DNA from: Mastigamoeba balamuthi
Lineage: Eukaryota > Evosea > Mastigamoebida > Mastigamoebidae
NCBI GenBank assembly: GCA_902651635.1
Contig: CACRSC010000066.1
Location: 45,098-109,097, forward strand
Length of the DNA stretch: 64,000 nucleotides
Reading direction: 5' to 3'
Shown here one piece after another: positions 1-11,100 of this stretch. The notes under the pieces were generated by a model. That model saw only the letters and a program-made list of their open reading frames with translations, made no database searches and had not been told where the DNA came from. The first letter of the stretch is position 1; each line of letters starts with the position of its first letter. Position numbers and translations under genes: made by a program.

Positions 1-333
1 AAGCCTGGCGAGACGGAGAAGCCTGACGAGACGGAGCTGCCCGAGGAGCCTGAGCCTGCCAGTTCGTCAAGGTCTGCCAAGAGGGGTTCCCGCGCTATGA
101 CTACATGGAGGTCCTCAAGGGCAAAGACTTCTGATGAGATGGAGAAGGTCGTCGAGAACACCGACAAACCCAAACAAGAAATGGAGGTCGACAAGCCCTC
201 CAGGGGCAGGGCTACCCGTTCGACAAGGAAGCGTACCACCGCAGCCGCCGCAGCTGCAGAGGAGCGTGCGACCTCGCCCTCTCCTCCTGCCAAGGGACGC
301 ACCTCTCCTCCTGGCAAGAGAGCCAGGCATTGA
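1..333 (+). CDS. C-terminal end of a charged, probably nuclear protein (partial)
   Basis: An open frame enters from the left edge and runs about 110 codons to a stop. It is rich in Lys, Arg, Glu, Pro and Ser, starts with repeats of the KPGETEKPDETE kind, has an alanine run near residue 80, and ends in Ser-Pro and Lys/Arg clusters finishing GKRARH. The composition suggests a disordered nuclear tail with nuclear-localisation-type basic clusters. No domain is visible because the body of the gene lies outside the window. Family unknown; moderately sure it is coding because the frame stays open and is compositionally coherent. Confidence 0.55.
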   Translation, partial: KPGETEKPDETELPEEPEPASSSRSAKRGSRAMTTWRSSRAKTSDEMEKVVENTDKPKQEMEVDKPSRGRATRSTRKRTTAAAAAAEERATSPSPPAKGRTSPPGKRARH

Positions 334-1105
334 GATGCGTCAGCCCCTCTTCGTGGTCTGCTCATTTGAGGTTTACTGCCCTTTCCTCTCCCTTATCAGG
401 AAAACAAAGTGATCATCTGGTTTTGCCTGTTCACCTTTATCATTTTCGTTTTGTCTCTGCGTGTTTTTGGCTTTTCATTTTCCAATTTTTGGGTTTCAAT
501 TTTTTTTTCAGAGGGCCTGAGCGTCACAGGCCTGTGTTTTCGTGTTTTAAATGCGACTTTTTGTCTTTTTTTTTCCATTTTACGGGTTGTCCGTGGGAAA
601 CTCTTGAGACAAAAGGAAATTCATTATAGCTGCCATTTAAAGCTGCAAGAGGGGAACTACACACACTGCAGTACATCTACAAAGAAAATAAGCCAGGTGT
701 GTTCCTTGCTGGCCCACATAATAACCTGGAGTACACATCTAATTTGTATCCAGAGGGTCCCAGTCCTAGCAAACAGCACCTTACAGGAACACTGGCAAAT
801 GGGCAACGGCATTGCACTCTCTGTCAATTTCGCCAATGGTACCATTTCACCAGTTTCATTAAGAAAAACGAAGTATGAAAAAAGATGGAATAGAGTGACA
901 TTGTGAAAATCGAAAGATAAATGAAAGATGAAATATAATGCCTTTTTAAGTGAATAAAAATTCCACGAAGATGACCCAAATGGCACAATCTGAGCCTGAC
1001 AGCCACGGGGCCCAGACTGCAGTATTGGCACCCCAGCAGCTTCTCTGCCTTGCACTTACTTGCAATTCCAATTGTTTCAGATTCATTGTGCCCCACGCAT
1101 GAAGT
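334..1105. other. AT-rich non-coding stretch
   Basis: This stretch is markedly richer in A and T than the genes around it, with T runs near 490-510 and 560-580. I see no convincing reading frame. It is probably the 3' flank of the gene ending at 333 plus the approach to the transposon relics. Confidence 0.5.
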
Positions 1106-1109
1106 ATCT

Positions 1110-3113
1110 ATTTTCTGCATTATCTCTTAATGCCAAATATGTATCTTACAGAGAAGCAGAGATGGGAGATTTGGTTCCTGCACTTACACCCCAAGGGCCC
1201 TCAGTGGGAAAAGAAGTGCATTGCACAGTACATGCACTGTGGACTCGGATCAGCCCAGCACTGGATGAAAACCCAGCTCGACGAGAGATATCCCCGGAAT
1301 TTTTTGTATGAGATATCTGCAGAACTTAAATAACAATGCCAAGAAAGATCATCACGCACAAGAACATCACGGACACCGTGTACCACTTCATTGGGGGTTC
1401 CCTGGCCAATGAAATGGTTGTTTATCTCGAGAGCAGCCTGCTCAAGCTCATAGGGGAGAATCTGCCAGACGACACATGCCATGCTGTCAGTGGCAAGAAA
1501 TAACTCTGTTCCATGATCTCACGGCGGGAACCAGGATGAACCACCATTAAGTACGGCCTGCACACGTAGTACAAGGTCAGCAACGAGACGGTCAACAAGA
1601 ACATGCACCGAATTCACACCTCTCTTGCATCGTGGGCCAGAGCCCGGATTAATCTGGGTACTTATGAAAAAAGGAAAGCTGCTGTGCGCCACATGAAAAC
1701 CAAGGGAGAAATCGAATGAGTAACTCTCTGGCTTGACTCTACAGATGTATGGCTCGAGCTCCGACATGAGGTTTGTATGCAAAATCGAATAGAGTTTCTT
1801 GTATTAACAGTTTTATATTTAGTTCAACAAGGAAGGAATCATACTATTGGAGTGGAAAGGATCATCGTCCTGCTCAGTGTTTCATGGTTCTGCTTAATGG
1901 ACACCGACATGTTATAAAAGTATGGGGCGGATACTCACCGTAGTGTTATGATGGTCATTTCCTGGAATTGTTACAGGATTGGTTTGTGGAACACTTACCT
2001 AATGATGCTATTGCTGCTGATACCCACTTTGCCTGGGGAAGAGAGGCCCCTAAGCCCTTTCCCAAGGTTTATGCATTCTATCCCAAACCCCCTGCATCAA
2101 GGAAGAAGGGTGCAGGTTTGGCCGAGCTCCCAAAGAAGAAGCAGTTGTACAATGAACATCTTCATCAGACCAGAGCCAGTGTGGAGACTGTCTTTGGTGA
2201 GATAAAGAATAGGTGGGCAGTTCTTCGTAAGCCCTGGGCAGAGAAAGCAGCACAACAAACTAACGTTGTGCTGCTTGCTCTTGCCCTACACAATCGTCGT
2301 ATGTAAGAAAAAACAATGTTGTTCTGCCTGGATAACTCATAGAAAAAACCTTGGGGATATCTCTCAACGCTGTGGCCACAGCACCGCCAACCAAGAGAGC
2401 ATGAAGGGCAACTTCAGAGAAGAGGACAAACGGATCCTATCCAGGGCCGAACCCAAGCCACCTCACTCAGCTGCTGCTCTGCGCAGATCCTTCACCTTCA
2501 GGCTTCTGTCTCTACTATTCGCCGGCACTTGCATGCTGCACAGGCCAAGTTTCAGGCTCCATTATTTAAGCTATTATTTAAAATTACTTATTAACAAGCT
2601 CGCGTAGATTTTGCACAGGAAAAACTGCGACGAGATGTTGGTTTAGTGATAAGACAAGATTCTAGCTGGGTAGATCAAACACAAAGCTCTGGCAAGTATC
2701 TGGTCATCGATTTCTTATCAGGAAGGTGAAGTACCCCCACAAGGTATAGGTTTGGGGGTGCTTATCTTCACACGGATTCGGAAAGCTGCATATTTTTATG
2801 GGGAACCTGAATTCCGAAAAGAAGTGTGATATCTATCAAAAAGCACTTCTGCCATTCATCACATATGTATATAAAGAGGATCATGTTGAGTGGCTTCTTG
2901 CAGAGGACAATGATAGTAAAGCATAGAAGTCGATTGTGCTGCCAATGGAAGAATGACCATAATGTACATACTCTGCCCTGGTCAGCATGCAGCCCTGATT
3001 GTAATGGTATTGAAAATGTTTGGGCCATTCTGAACCCAGGGTTAGTGAGTCAAACCCTCGTTCTCTTACTGCCTTGGTTCACTGTATTAAAAATGAGTGG
3101 AGACTACTCTTAG
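1110..3113 (+). mobile_element. Degenerate Tc1/mariner-like transposon, interrupted
   Basis: The N-terminal helix-turn-helix part is readable at about 1130-1330 (LTEKQRWEIWFLH, like the start of Tc1-type transposases). The rest resumes at about 2330: a segment like VSTIRRHLHAA near 2500-2530, FAQEKL near 2610, then a catalytic-core region (VWGCLSSHGFGKLHIF) near 2750-2800. The region around the second aspartate (AEDNDSK) and the SPDxNxIENVW motif near 2990-3030 lie in different frames, so at least one frameshift and several stops separate them. It is a dead relic. The break between 1333 and about 2330 is filled by a second transposon. Terminal repeats were not identified. Confidence 0.7.
1336..2310 (+). 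mobile_element. PIF/Harbinger-like transposase relic nested in the Tc1 relic
   Basis: Pieces in changing frames read like a DDE_Tnp_4 / Harbinger endonuclease: TLWLDSTDVWLE near 1725-1760 (first Asp), IKVWGGYSPS near 1915-1940, then an open stretch from 1968 with DTHFAWG (second Asp region) and HLHQTRASVETVFGEIKNRW near 2155-2215 (the R..VE..FG..K helix with the catalytic Glu), ending ALALHN. Frameshifts and stops make it non-functional. A short frame at 1336-1503 just before it is of unknown origin. It sits exactly where the surrounding Tc1 transposase is interrupted, which implies insertion into that older element. Confidence 0.72.
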
Positions 3114-3479
3114 TGGAGTTTGCCCTCTCGTTTACAGGCAGTTCTTGAGGCAAAAGAAGATTATACATTTATTTACTAAGATCAGTTTTTTTCTGGGTAA
3201 GCATATTGTAATGATTTCTACTGTATTGCCTGCATTGCTGTTTTATGCCACTCAACACTACCAGTACAAGGTCATAACTGCTTAGTCCCTCAGTTTGTGG
3301 ATTGCTGGTGGCTTGCATCTGAATCATAGGGCTGTCATTCTTAAGACTACTTATCATGCAGAAACAGTGTCTTCTCTATGGAGCAATGTGAAACTGGACT
3401 CCTTGCTCTCCTACTCTGACAAGTTGCTCACGACCAGTCCTCTGCAGACGGACCTTGAGATTGTTGTAGGGAAGAAAAA

Positions 3480-3830
3480 TGTAAGTGTGGATAATATTCG
3501 TTCCTGAGATTCATCACAGACATGAAATTCATGGGATGCCAAACACTCCTGTGCTTCTCCTGCTGGACAACCACTCATCACGTGCCAACTCGGACTTGCT
3601 GGAGAAGCTGAAGAATGATAACATACATGTTATGACGTTTCCTGCTTACTGCATTCCAGTCACTTGATGTGGCCCTGTTTGCCATGTTCAAGCTCTGGCT
3701 CACCTAGGAGCTCGACCTCACAGGCTGCACCACAACAACCCAGAAGAGCATCATGGTCCTCAGGGCCACAAGGCCCTCTGCCACTTCCTCTCCACAACTG
3801 TCACTGAGGGGTTTGCTCATGCTGGCTGGC
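3480..3830 (+). mobile_element. pogo/Tigger-like DDE transposase fragment
   Basis: A short frame (3485-3667) carries TPVLLLLDNHSSRANSDLLE, the second-Asp block of DDE_1 transposases, followed by MTFPAY and, after a frame change, LQPLDVALFAMFKLWL, matching the family's HLLQPLD...F..lK motif. Only this C-terminal catalytic part is recognisable; the upstream stretch 3114-3480 may contain more decayed sequence. It is a broken plain DNA transposon. Confidence 0.65.
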
Positions 3831-4032
3831 CTGTGCTGTCGTGCTGGATGGCAGTAACAACATCTCTCAGGGAGACGTTCCAGCCCCTTCTCGTCGCGCG
3901 CACACTGGCGTGCCTGTGCCGAGGTCATCGCCATGCTGCGCCACCAGGAAGCCCCTGCCCCCCAACCCCCGCAACCTTTTGCGGGCGCGGGGTCTGCGTC
4001 TTCCAACACATAACTATTTTTCCGGCTGCTCT

Positions 4033-4118
4033 ATCGGGATCCGAAATCGCCTGTGTGATGTTATATTCATTGGCGACACCCCCTGGCCAGCGCCTTGCCT
4101 GGAGCCCCTCCCCCGGAT
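4033..4118 (+). repeat. About 90-bp dispersed repeat, copy 1
   Basis: Nearly the same sequence, beginning TCGGGATCCGAAATCGCCTG and ending GGAGCCCCTCCCCCGG, occurs again at about 21536-21620 in the same orientation with a few substitutions. Here it ends about 100 bp before the start codon of the G-patch gene; the other copy lies far from any gene. Its nature is unknown. Confidence 0.75.
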
Positions 4119-4219
4119 CTCCGCTTATTCCGGCTCTAACGTCATCGGTATCTCTTCGAATCTCGTAACCCCAAAACAAATCTCGCCGCGTGCCCCCTGT
4201 GCTGCCGCCGGAGCTGCCG

Positions 4220-5364
4220 ATGGAGGCCGACTTTGCCGAGCAGCTGGCGCTCGTGGAGCAGGCTCTGGTGCGCCACCGGACCACCCCACCCGCCCTGAAG
4301 CCGCCGCCGCCGCCGCGCCGCAGCGGGAGGACCCGGCCAACGCGGAGCTGCTCAGCGCGCGCGCCTCCCTCGCTGAGATCGCCGCCATCCGCGGCCAGCT
4401 CGCCGTCCTCGACCGGCCCCCGGACATGTTCAGCCCCGACTTCGACGCCGCCCCCGCCGTTTCCGTCGCCCGCGCCGCCCAGCCCGCGGAGAACCGCCGC
4501 CAGACGCGCTCGCCCGCGCCCGCCGGGGCCCCGAGAACCGCAGCCCCCGCGCCCCGCTTCGTCTCTGGCGGCGTCGAGGGCGCCCCCGGGGCCCCCTCCG
4601 AGCCCAGCCCCAACGAGCCCGCCCGCCCAGACCCGCCGAGAAGCGCCGGCGGAACCGACGGGAGCGACGGGAGCGAAGGCAGCGGCGAGAGCGACGAGAG
4701 CGACGAGCAGAGCGACGAGAGCGAGGGGCTCTACGACCCAGAGGCCGACGCAGAGGGACCCGGGGAGCTGCTGGCCGCGTGGGAGGCGCACACGCGGGGC
4801 GTGGGGACGCGGCTGATGCTGGCGATGGGGTACAGGCGGGGCGAGGGCCTCGGGCTCCGCAGCGACGGCGTCGTCGAGCCGCTCGACGCGGGCCGCGCGC
4901 CCAGGCGCCGCAGGGACGCTGCCGCCGGCATCGGCCACAGGTCCCGTGCGCGGGCCAGCGAGGGCGCCGCGCGGGAGGAGCGCGAGAGCAAGCGGCGCAG
5001 GTCGGGAGGCGCTGCGGCCCCGACGGTCTTTGCGTTTCTCAACGAGAAGCTCGGGCCCAAGTCTCCGCGGGCTGCCAGCGCGGCCGCAGGCGCTCCGGCT
5101 GCGGGGGGCGCCCGGGCGAGCGACGAGGAGCTGCGGAGGGAGCTGTGCGCCACGCGGGACAGGCTGAGGGCGGCCAGGGCTGCCGAGGAGCGGCTGGCGA
5201 GGGGCTACGAGAGGAACAGGGGCAGAGACGCGCCGGCCGCGCGGGCCATCGGCGCCCAGCTCGCCGAGCAGAGCAAGTGCGCCGCGGCGCTCGAGCACCA
5301 GCAGAGGCGCCTCTCGGCGGAGCTCGAGCGCCGCAGCGCCAAGCGAAAGACGACGCACTTCTGA
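4220..5364 (+). CDS. ZGPAT-like G-patch protein
   Basis: Predicted 362-residue protein. The ATG at 4220 opens 16 codons (MEADFAEQLALVEQAL); a 56-nt GT-AG intron (4268-4323) restores the frame to the long exon 4324-5364. The joined N-terminus resembles the N-terminal helices of SMNDC1 and ZGPAT. An acidic Ser/Asp/Glu stretch (about residues 120-160) precedes a G-patch near residues 170-205 (GVGTRLMLAMGYRRGEGLG). The C-terminus has the VFAFLNEKL motif and a long coiled coil ending KKxxxF-like (KRKTTHF), as in animal ZGPAT. Family members bind RNA helicases or nucleic acid in splicing or transcription, in the nucleus. Unlike human ZGPAT I find no CCCH zinc finger: the stretch between the N-terminal helices and the G-patch has no cysteine cluster. 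Confidence 0.85.
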
Positions 5365-5854
5365 ACTCCGCGGGGAAGCGGGGACCCCAGGAGTTCAATT
5401 GAAGCAAAGCAAAGCAAATTCAATTGACCCAGTTGTGGTCTGCCACTGTGCGTGGCAACGAGGCGACTTCGGCAAGCAGAGCTCACATCCTCGAGTCGGT
5501 CCCCGGTCACCAGTCAGCCAGGCGGTGAAATTGTGGCTTTTTGACATTTTGAAGTCGAATTTCTACTTCAAGGGGAATGTGGCATTGTGCCACAGCGCAC
5601 CTTCGTCCGAAGTCATGAGTTAGGAGCAAGACACACTTTCCTTGAGGTGGCCGTAATGAAATGAGTATCAGGGGAAAACGTGTTTTCCCTTGGAAGAAAT
5701 CGGAGGAACAGCAGCCGAGCGCTTAACAATAATGTGAAATGTACGGTAAGGAAAGCTTAGGGCAACTGGCTTTATTCGGCCTACCTCGGTGTTAGCGGGA
5801 GAGAAGAGGGAGAGAGAAGATGAGAGGAGGAGGGAAAGAGGCCACTGCGGGGCC
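5365..5854. other. Intergenic region between two convergent genes
   Basis: It holds the 3' flanks of the G-patch gene (plus strand) and the Cys-rich gene (minus strand). There is a short AAGCAAAGCAAAGCAAATTC direct repeat just after the G-patch stop. I see no gene. Confidence 0.5.
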
Positions 5855-6350
5855 TCAGAGGTGCGGGATGAGCATCGCGGGTACGTGAGCGCACTCGACG
5901 AGCTGCGACCAGCACTCGCCCGCCTGGCACCTGAGGCAGCCCGCGCTCAGCGACCCCGCCCCGCATCCCTTGAAGCAGCTCTCGTCGACGCACTGCACGT
6001 AGCGCCCGAAGCACAGCGAGCAGTCTGCGGCGAGGGGGGGGGGGGGGGGGGGTCAGCGGAGTGGCCCGTGAGCCCCTTATGAGCCGTCGCCTGCCCGGGG
6101 GCTGCGCACGCGTCGTCACGTTGGCGTCCCACGCGAAGCAGTGGCCCGTGCAGCGCCACGCCTTGTAGCACTGGTCCGCGCAGCGGTTCAGCGTCGCTGC
6201 GAAGCTCGCGTTGGGCTGCGCTGCGAACTGCGTCCTGTCGACGACGTTGTCGCAGTCGTCCTGCGCTGCAGCCGCCCACGCGGCCGCCACCACGAGCACG
6301 GCCACGGCGGCCGCGGTGCCCGCTGATGTCTTCCTGCTGCTGGCGCCCAT
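5855..6350 (-). CDS. Diverged member of the secreted 14-Cys family
   Basis: Two exons, 6110-6350 (241 nt) and 5855-6024 (170 nt), joined by a phase-1 GT-AG intron that contains a long C run, give 136 residues. An N-terminal basic start is followed by a hydrophobic Ala/Val-rich stretch (about residues 9-29) that looks like a signal peptide. The mature part starts DDCDN and contains 14 cysteines whose spacing matches the family at 32-56 kb: after the first Cys (22 or 23 residues to the next) the gaps 3, 5, 3, 10, 2, 6, 4, 3, 8, 2, 4, 6 are identical, although few other residues are shared (CSLCFG is kept). The intron is at the same place and phase. Probably secreted; function unknown. It lies on the opposite strand, 26 kb from the cluster. 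Confidence 0.8.
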
Positions 6351-7029
6351 TTGCCTGCGTCGATTGCCCGACTGCGTTGCGTTTGCTTCTTTTTTCGCCG
6401 AGCGCGTTTCGAGCGGGTTTTTTGTTGTGTTGAGGGGGCGGAGGGGAGGAATGGCGGCGGGCACGTCTCGGTGGCCGAAGCAGCTGCCCGTTCGGTGCCG
6501 AGGTGCACCGACGTTGCAGGGAAATGCCCTCTGTGACGTCATCGCTGAGTCACTGCTCCCAGGGGCGCACAGACCCTCGGTACTTCCCCCGAGGGCGTCT
6601 CGCGTGCCGGCCGACGGACCCCAGCACGCACGGCTGCCGTACCTCGATGCCGCCCTGGATGTACCCTGAGGGAGCTTCCCAAGGGACCAGCCGACAACGC
6701 AACGAAAGCCGGCAAGAGGGCAATAACGCCCGCTATTTCACGGCGTTTTCCTGGCATTCCGTAGACGCTTCTCACTTCGGTTATTCTTTTCGGGGCTACG
6801 GGTGTGGGCCAACAGGAGTGTGGGCTAGACTCCAGCCTCTGTTATGCTTGTCGATTGACGCAAGTTGGTGGCAGAGCCATTTCACGGTTTTCATTTTCAG
6901 AGTACCCAAGTCATCTGGAGCAGCAGTTGTACCAACGGAGAGCTCGGGGCCTCTCGTTGTCTGAGCTGCTCATGGAAGCTCTGTTGTTCTGCGAGATACC
7001 GTTGGCAGGCAGTCGGCAGACGGGGAATA
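6351..7029. other. Intergenic, no gene seen
   Basis: This is the upstream region of the minus-strand Cys-rich gene and the downstream flank of the leucine-rich-repeat gene. The motif shared by the other family members' promoters was not found here. No coding frame is convincing. Confidence 0.5.
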
Positions 7030-8017
7030 CTACCACTCGTCGTACACGATGTCAAGCCACGGGCGCTGCGAGGCCAGCGAAGACGCCCGGACCACAGGCT
7101 CGGCACTGGTGTTCACGGCGAGCTTTGCGACGCAGGGCATCAGCTCCCCGAGCGTCTTCTCGTTGAGCCCCGGGCACGCGCTGATGCCCACGCTGGTGGC
7201 CCTCGCGGCACCCTGCAGCAGAACACGCAGACCGATGTCGGTCATCAGCGGGATGTCCACATGCATCTCGCTCAGACGGCCACACGCGGTAGCCAGCAGC
7301 ATGGCCCCGGCGTCGGTGGCCTTGGGCAGCTTCAGAGTCAGCATGCTGAGCCGTGGCATCCTGGCGATGCAGGGCTCAATCGCAGCCACCAGCTCGTCGT
7401 TGCCAACGCTCTCTGGCATCCGGGGCAGCTCCAGGGACTCGAGGCCGACGGCGCGTTCCAGAAGCGCTGCCATCCCGCTGGCGCTGCAGCCGCTGCAGCC
7501 GTTCAGCACGAGGTGGCGCAGCGAGGCGGCCGGTAGCACCTCCAGCAGCGAGTCTTCAAGAGGCAAGCTCACGAGGACCAGCCTCCTGAGGGCTGAGCAC
7601 GCAGCGCTTGTGACAAACTCGGCTGTCGGGACCAGTCGGCGGCACAGCGCCAGCGATTCCAGGGGGGCGCACGCGGACAGCTGCGCCATCACTGCGCCAA
7701 TGTCGCTGTCCGGCGCCGGGTAGGAGAGCCCCAGCGACTTGAGGCTGCGCAGTGCCGCGATTCCCTTAGCCAGCTCGGCAGTGAGGCACGCGCGGCTGAG
7801 CTTCAGAGAAGACAGCGACGCCGAGCATTGCGCGAGGCGCGCCACGAAGGCGTCCGGGAGCGGGCCGTAGATGAGCAGCGACCGCAGGGACGGCCGCACG
7901 AGCAGGGACAACTCCACGCCCTCGCGGGCCACGCTGAGCCTCAGGGACGTGAGGCTGGGGCAGAGCGACGACAGGGCGGCGACTCCTGCGTTGCTGACCC
8001 CCTGGACTCTGAGCCGT
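7030..8017 (-). CDS. Leucine-rich-repeat region; separate gene or last exon of the helicase gene
   Basis: About 330 residues of leucine-rich repeats of the LxxLxLS / LESLxLxxC kind, ending WLDIVYDEW. The repeats resemble AMN1/F-box-associated LRRs, which form a protein-binding horseshoe. The open frame extends upstream to an ATG at 8124, but its first 35 residues do not look like LRR and include a strong acceptor (ATGCCCGCAG at 8018). From that acceptor the LRR frame is phase 2, and the helicase gene just upstream has a GT donor in phase 2 exactly at its stop (8176), so splicing would fuse the two. If separate, the gene would start at 8124 only 49 bp after the helicase stop. I cannot decide between these. 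Confidence 0.7.
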
Positions 8018-8172
8018 CTGCGGGCATCGAGGGAGTGTTGCGTGGCAGACACTGAGCAGCAGAGCCGATTCGTCCACGGGTGAACAGAGAAGGGCAGGCC
8101 CGATGGCAACCCACGCATTCGCATTCGCTTGTGGCACAGGGAGGCGTGCTAGCGCTGCGGACGCCCGGGCAG

Positions 8173-11100
8173 TCACGGGGGGCACTGGACCAGCGCGTCG
8201 TGCTCGCGCGCAAAGGCCACGGCGTCCTGGATCAGCCGGAAGCCCCGCAGCGACGACTCCGAGGCCTGGGAGGCCACGGGCCCCGCCAGCACGTCCTCCG
8301 AGACGACCAGCACGCACTTGGCGCGGGCCCGCGAGACGCAGACGGTGACGCGGTTGGCGCTGTACACGAAGACCTCCTCGCAGCGAAGCCGCGACGCGGG
8401 CACCGCGTAGTCGACGACGACGACGTCGCGCTCCTGCCCCTGCGCGACCTCGACCGTGTCGACGGCGACAGCACCCTCGCAGCCGCGCGCGGCCCACTCG
8501 CGCCGCACGCCGACGCGCTGGTAGTGGTGCGGCGCCACGACCATCAGGGAGCCGCCCCGCAGGCGCGAGTGGAACGCGCAGATGAGGTCGACGACGGCGC
8601 GCGCTCCAGCGCCGTCGACGCCGCCGGCCCCGCCAGAGGGCACGACGGCGACGACGAAGGGGCGCAGGGGGTCCAGCGCGGCCTCGAGGTCCGGGCGCAG
8701 CGGGGCGCTGGCGGCGGTGGGCGCGCAGAGGCCGACGGTCGCCGAGGCGACGAGCGCGTTGGCCGGCGTGAAGCGGGCGGCGGCGCCCAGGCGGCGCAGG
8801 TGCTCGCCGTAGACGCAGCGGTCCAGCAGCGCGCAGATGGTCACGTTGGACCGCCACGACTCGCAGAGGATCGACGTGTGCTGGGCGGCCTGGGGCCTGC
8901 GGTAGAGACTCTCGAACAGCGAGACCGTCAGGTGCTCGACGTCTGCGGGGGCCGCCGCGCAGAGTCAGTCGGGGGGACGCGGGCAGCGGGAGGGCGTCGG
9001 AGCGGACCGGGGCACGGGCGGACGCGGTCCGAGACGCCGGCGAGCTTGGGGACGCAGCCCAGCGCGTAGGAGCCGTTGATGATGGGCAGCGACTGCATGG
9101 GGTCGCCGGCGAGCACGAGGCGGCCGCTGCGGGCGTCGAGGCGCGCGAGGACCATCGCGAGCTCGGGCACGCGGCTCTGCGACGACTCGTCCCACAGCAC
9201 CGCGTCGAAGAGGACGCCGGCGTCCTCGACCTGCTTGAGCTGCCACACGGTCGACCCCAGCACGCAGCGCTCGTTGTCGCGCACAAACTGCGCTGCGCTG
9301 ACGTGGCTTCCCCCGCCCTCGCCCCCGCCGCCGACGACGACGGCGCTGGTCGCCCCGGCCTCGAGGTACGCGGCGGGCACAGTCGAGGGGCCGAGCAGCC
9401 GCGCGGCGTGGGCGACGAGGTTGAGCATTCCGCTGTTGGTGAAGGCCACCGCGAGGACGCGGTAGGGCCCCGCGGGGTTGGCGGCGAGCAGCGCCGCGGC
9501 GACGGCGGCCAGCGTGTGCGTCTTGCCGGTGCCCGGGGGGCCCCACAGCAGGTGCACGCGGCTGCGCAGCACGGCCTCGGCGCTCGCGGCCTGCGAGGAC
9601 GTCAGGCCCGCGGCGGCGACCGCTCGCAGCGAGGCGCCATCGACGGGCGGACCGCCAGCAGCGTTCCACGCGAAGGGGTCGCGGACGAAGGGGCTGTACA
9701 GCGCCGCTGCGCCCGGGCCGCGCGGGGAGAGCAGCGCGGAGACCAGCGCCGGCGTCGTGACGTCGCAGACGGTCGGCACGAAGAGGAAGCGCGAGCAGTC
9801 CGAGGCGCCGGCGACCTGCAGTTGCAGCGCGCCGTCGCAGCCCGCCAGCACGCGCGCGCGCAGGCAGCCGCGGTGCGGGGGCGGCGGCGCGAAGAGGCGG
9901 AAGAGCGGGAAGTGGTCGGCCATCTCGCGCAGCGCCGCGACCTTGTGCTCGAGCTGCGCGTGGTCCGCGGGCTCGTCGCCCAGCAGCGGGAAGAGGAACG
10001 CCGACTGGCCCCTGGCCGCCAGGCGCGCCGGCACCCGCTCGGGGTCGTAGGCGAACAGGTCCTCGGTGCCCTGCACGCGGTCCACGACGAACAGGTCCCC
10101 GTTCCTGGACATTGGGGGACCGCCGTGTGAGACGCGCTGGGCTGCGGAGCGAGAGAAGCGGCCTGTTACTCGATCAGCGACGCGATGCCGGCAGAGCAGC
10201 GAACGCTGCGCAGACGCTCGATGGCGTTCTGCAGCTCGAAGAGCGCGAAGAAGGCCGACCGGCACGCCGTGTCGTCGCCGGCCATCCGCGGCGTCCAGCG
10301 GAAGACGGGCGCCCTGCGCTGCATCCTGGGCGGCCGTGAGACCCCGCGAGGGAGGGCAGCGCAGCGGAGGGCGGGGCGCACCTCGCGCCGGCCGGGGAGC
10401 CGCGGAGGAGCCGCCGGAGGCCGTCGACGCAGGAGCGCGTCATGCGCAGGCGGCAGCGCAGCGAGTCGGCGACGCGGGAGCCCGCGGGCTCTCCGGCCTC
10501 GGCCGCGGCGTACCAGCCGTCGAGGACGGCGTCGCACGAGACGCCCCAGGGCGGCTGCGGCCCCGCGTCGCTGTGCCCGAGGGCCCGCGCGCACTCGTCG
10601 ATGGCGCAGAGGAACGAGACGGGCAGCGCGGCCATCCGGTCGGCCTCGGCCTGCACGACGACCAGCAGCGACTGCGGGCACGCCGACAGGTCGGGCAGCG
10701 CCCGGCAGTGCACCAGCGCCCCGTCCAGCGCGTACAGCACGTGCAGCAGCTCCAGCGCGCAGCCTGCGGCCGTCGGCGGCTGCGCGGGCGCCTGCGGGCT
10801 CGGCGGAGGGCTCGCGGCGGTCGGCGTGGGCGACGACGGGGTTGCGGGGGTCGGGGGAGACGCGGGAGACGCGGGGGCCTCAGGCGGGGGCGACGAGAGG
10901 CTGAGCTTGCTGATGAGCTCGGCGACCTTGGCGGCCTTGAGGCCGTAGGTCCTGCAGCCGAAGATGCGCAGCTGCTCGTCGAGGTCCCGGCCCTTGAGCG
11001 CCCGCGCCTCCTCGGGCGTGCTGATCGGCTTGGCCCCGCCGGGCGTCGGCCCCTGCGGCGTCCGCGGTGTCCTGCGAGGAGCCCGCGCTGCCCGCACGGG

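Noticed and set aside
3925-5358. A 477-residue open frame on the minus strand opposite the G-patch gene
   Set aside because: It is a shadow created by high GC content; its translation is low-complexity Arg/Pro/Gly/Ala, while the plus strand has recognisable domains.
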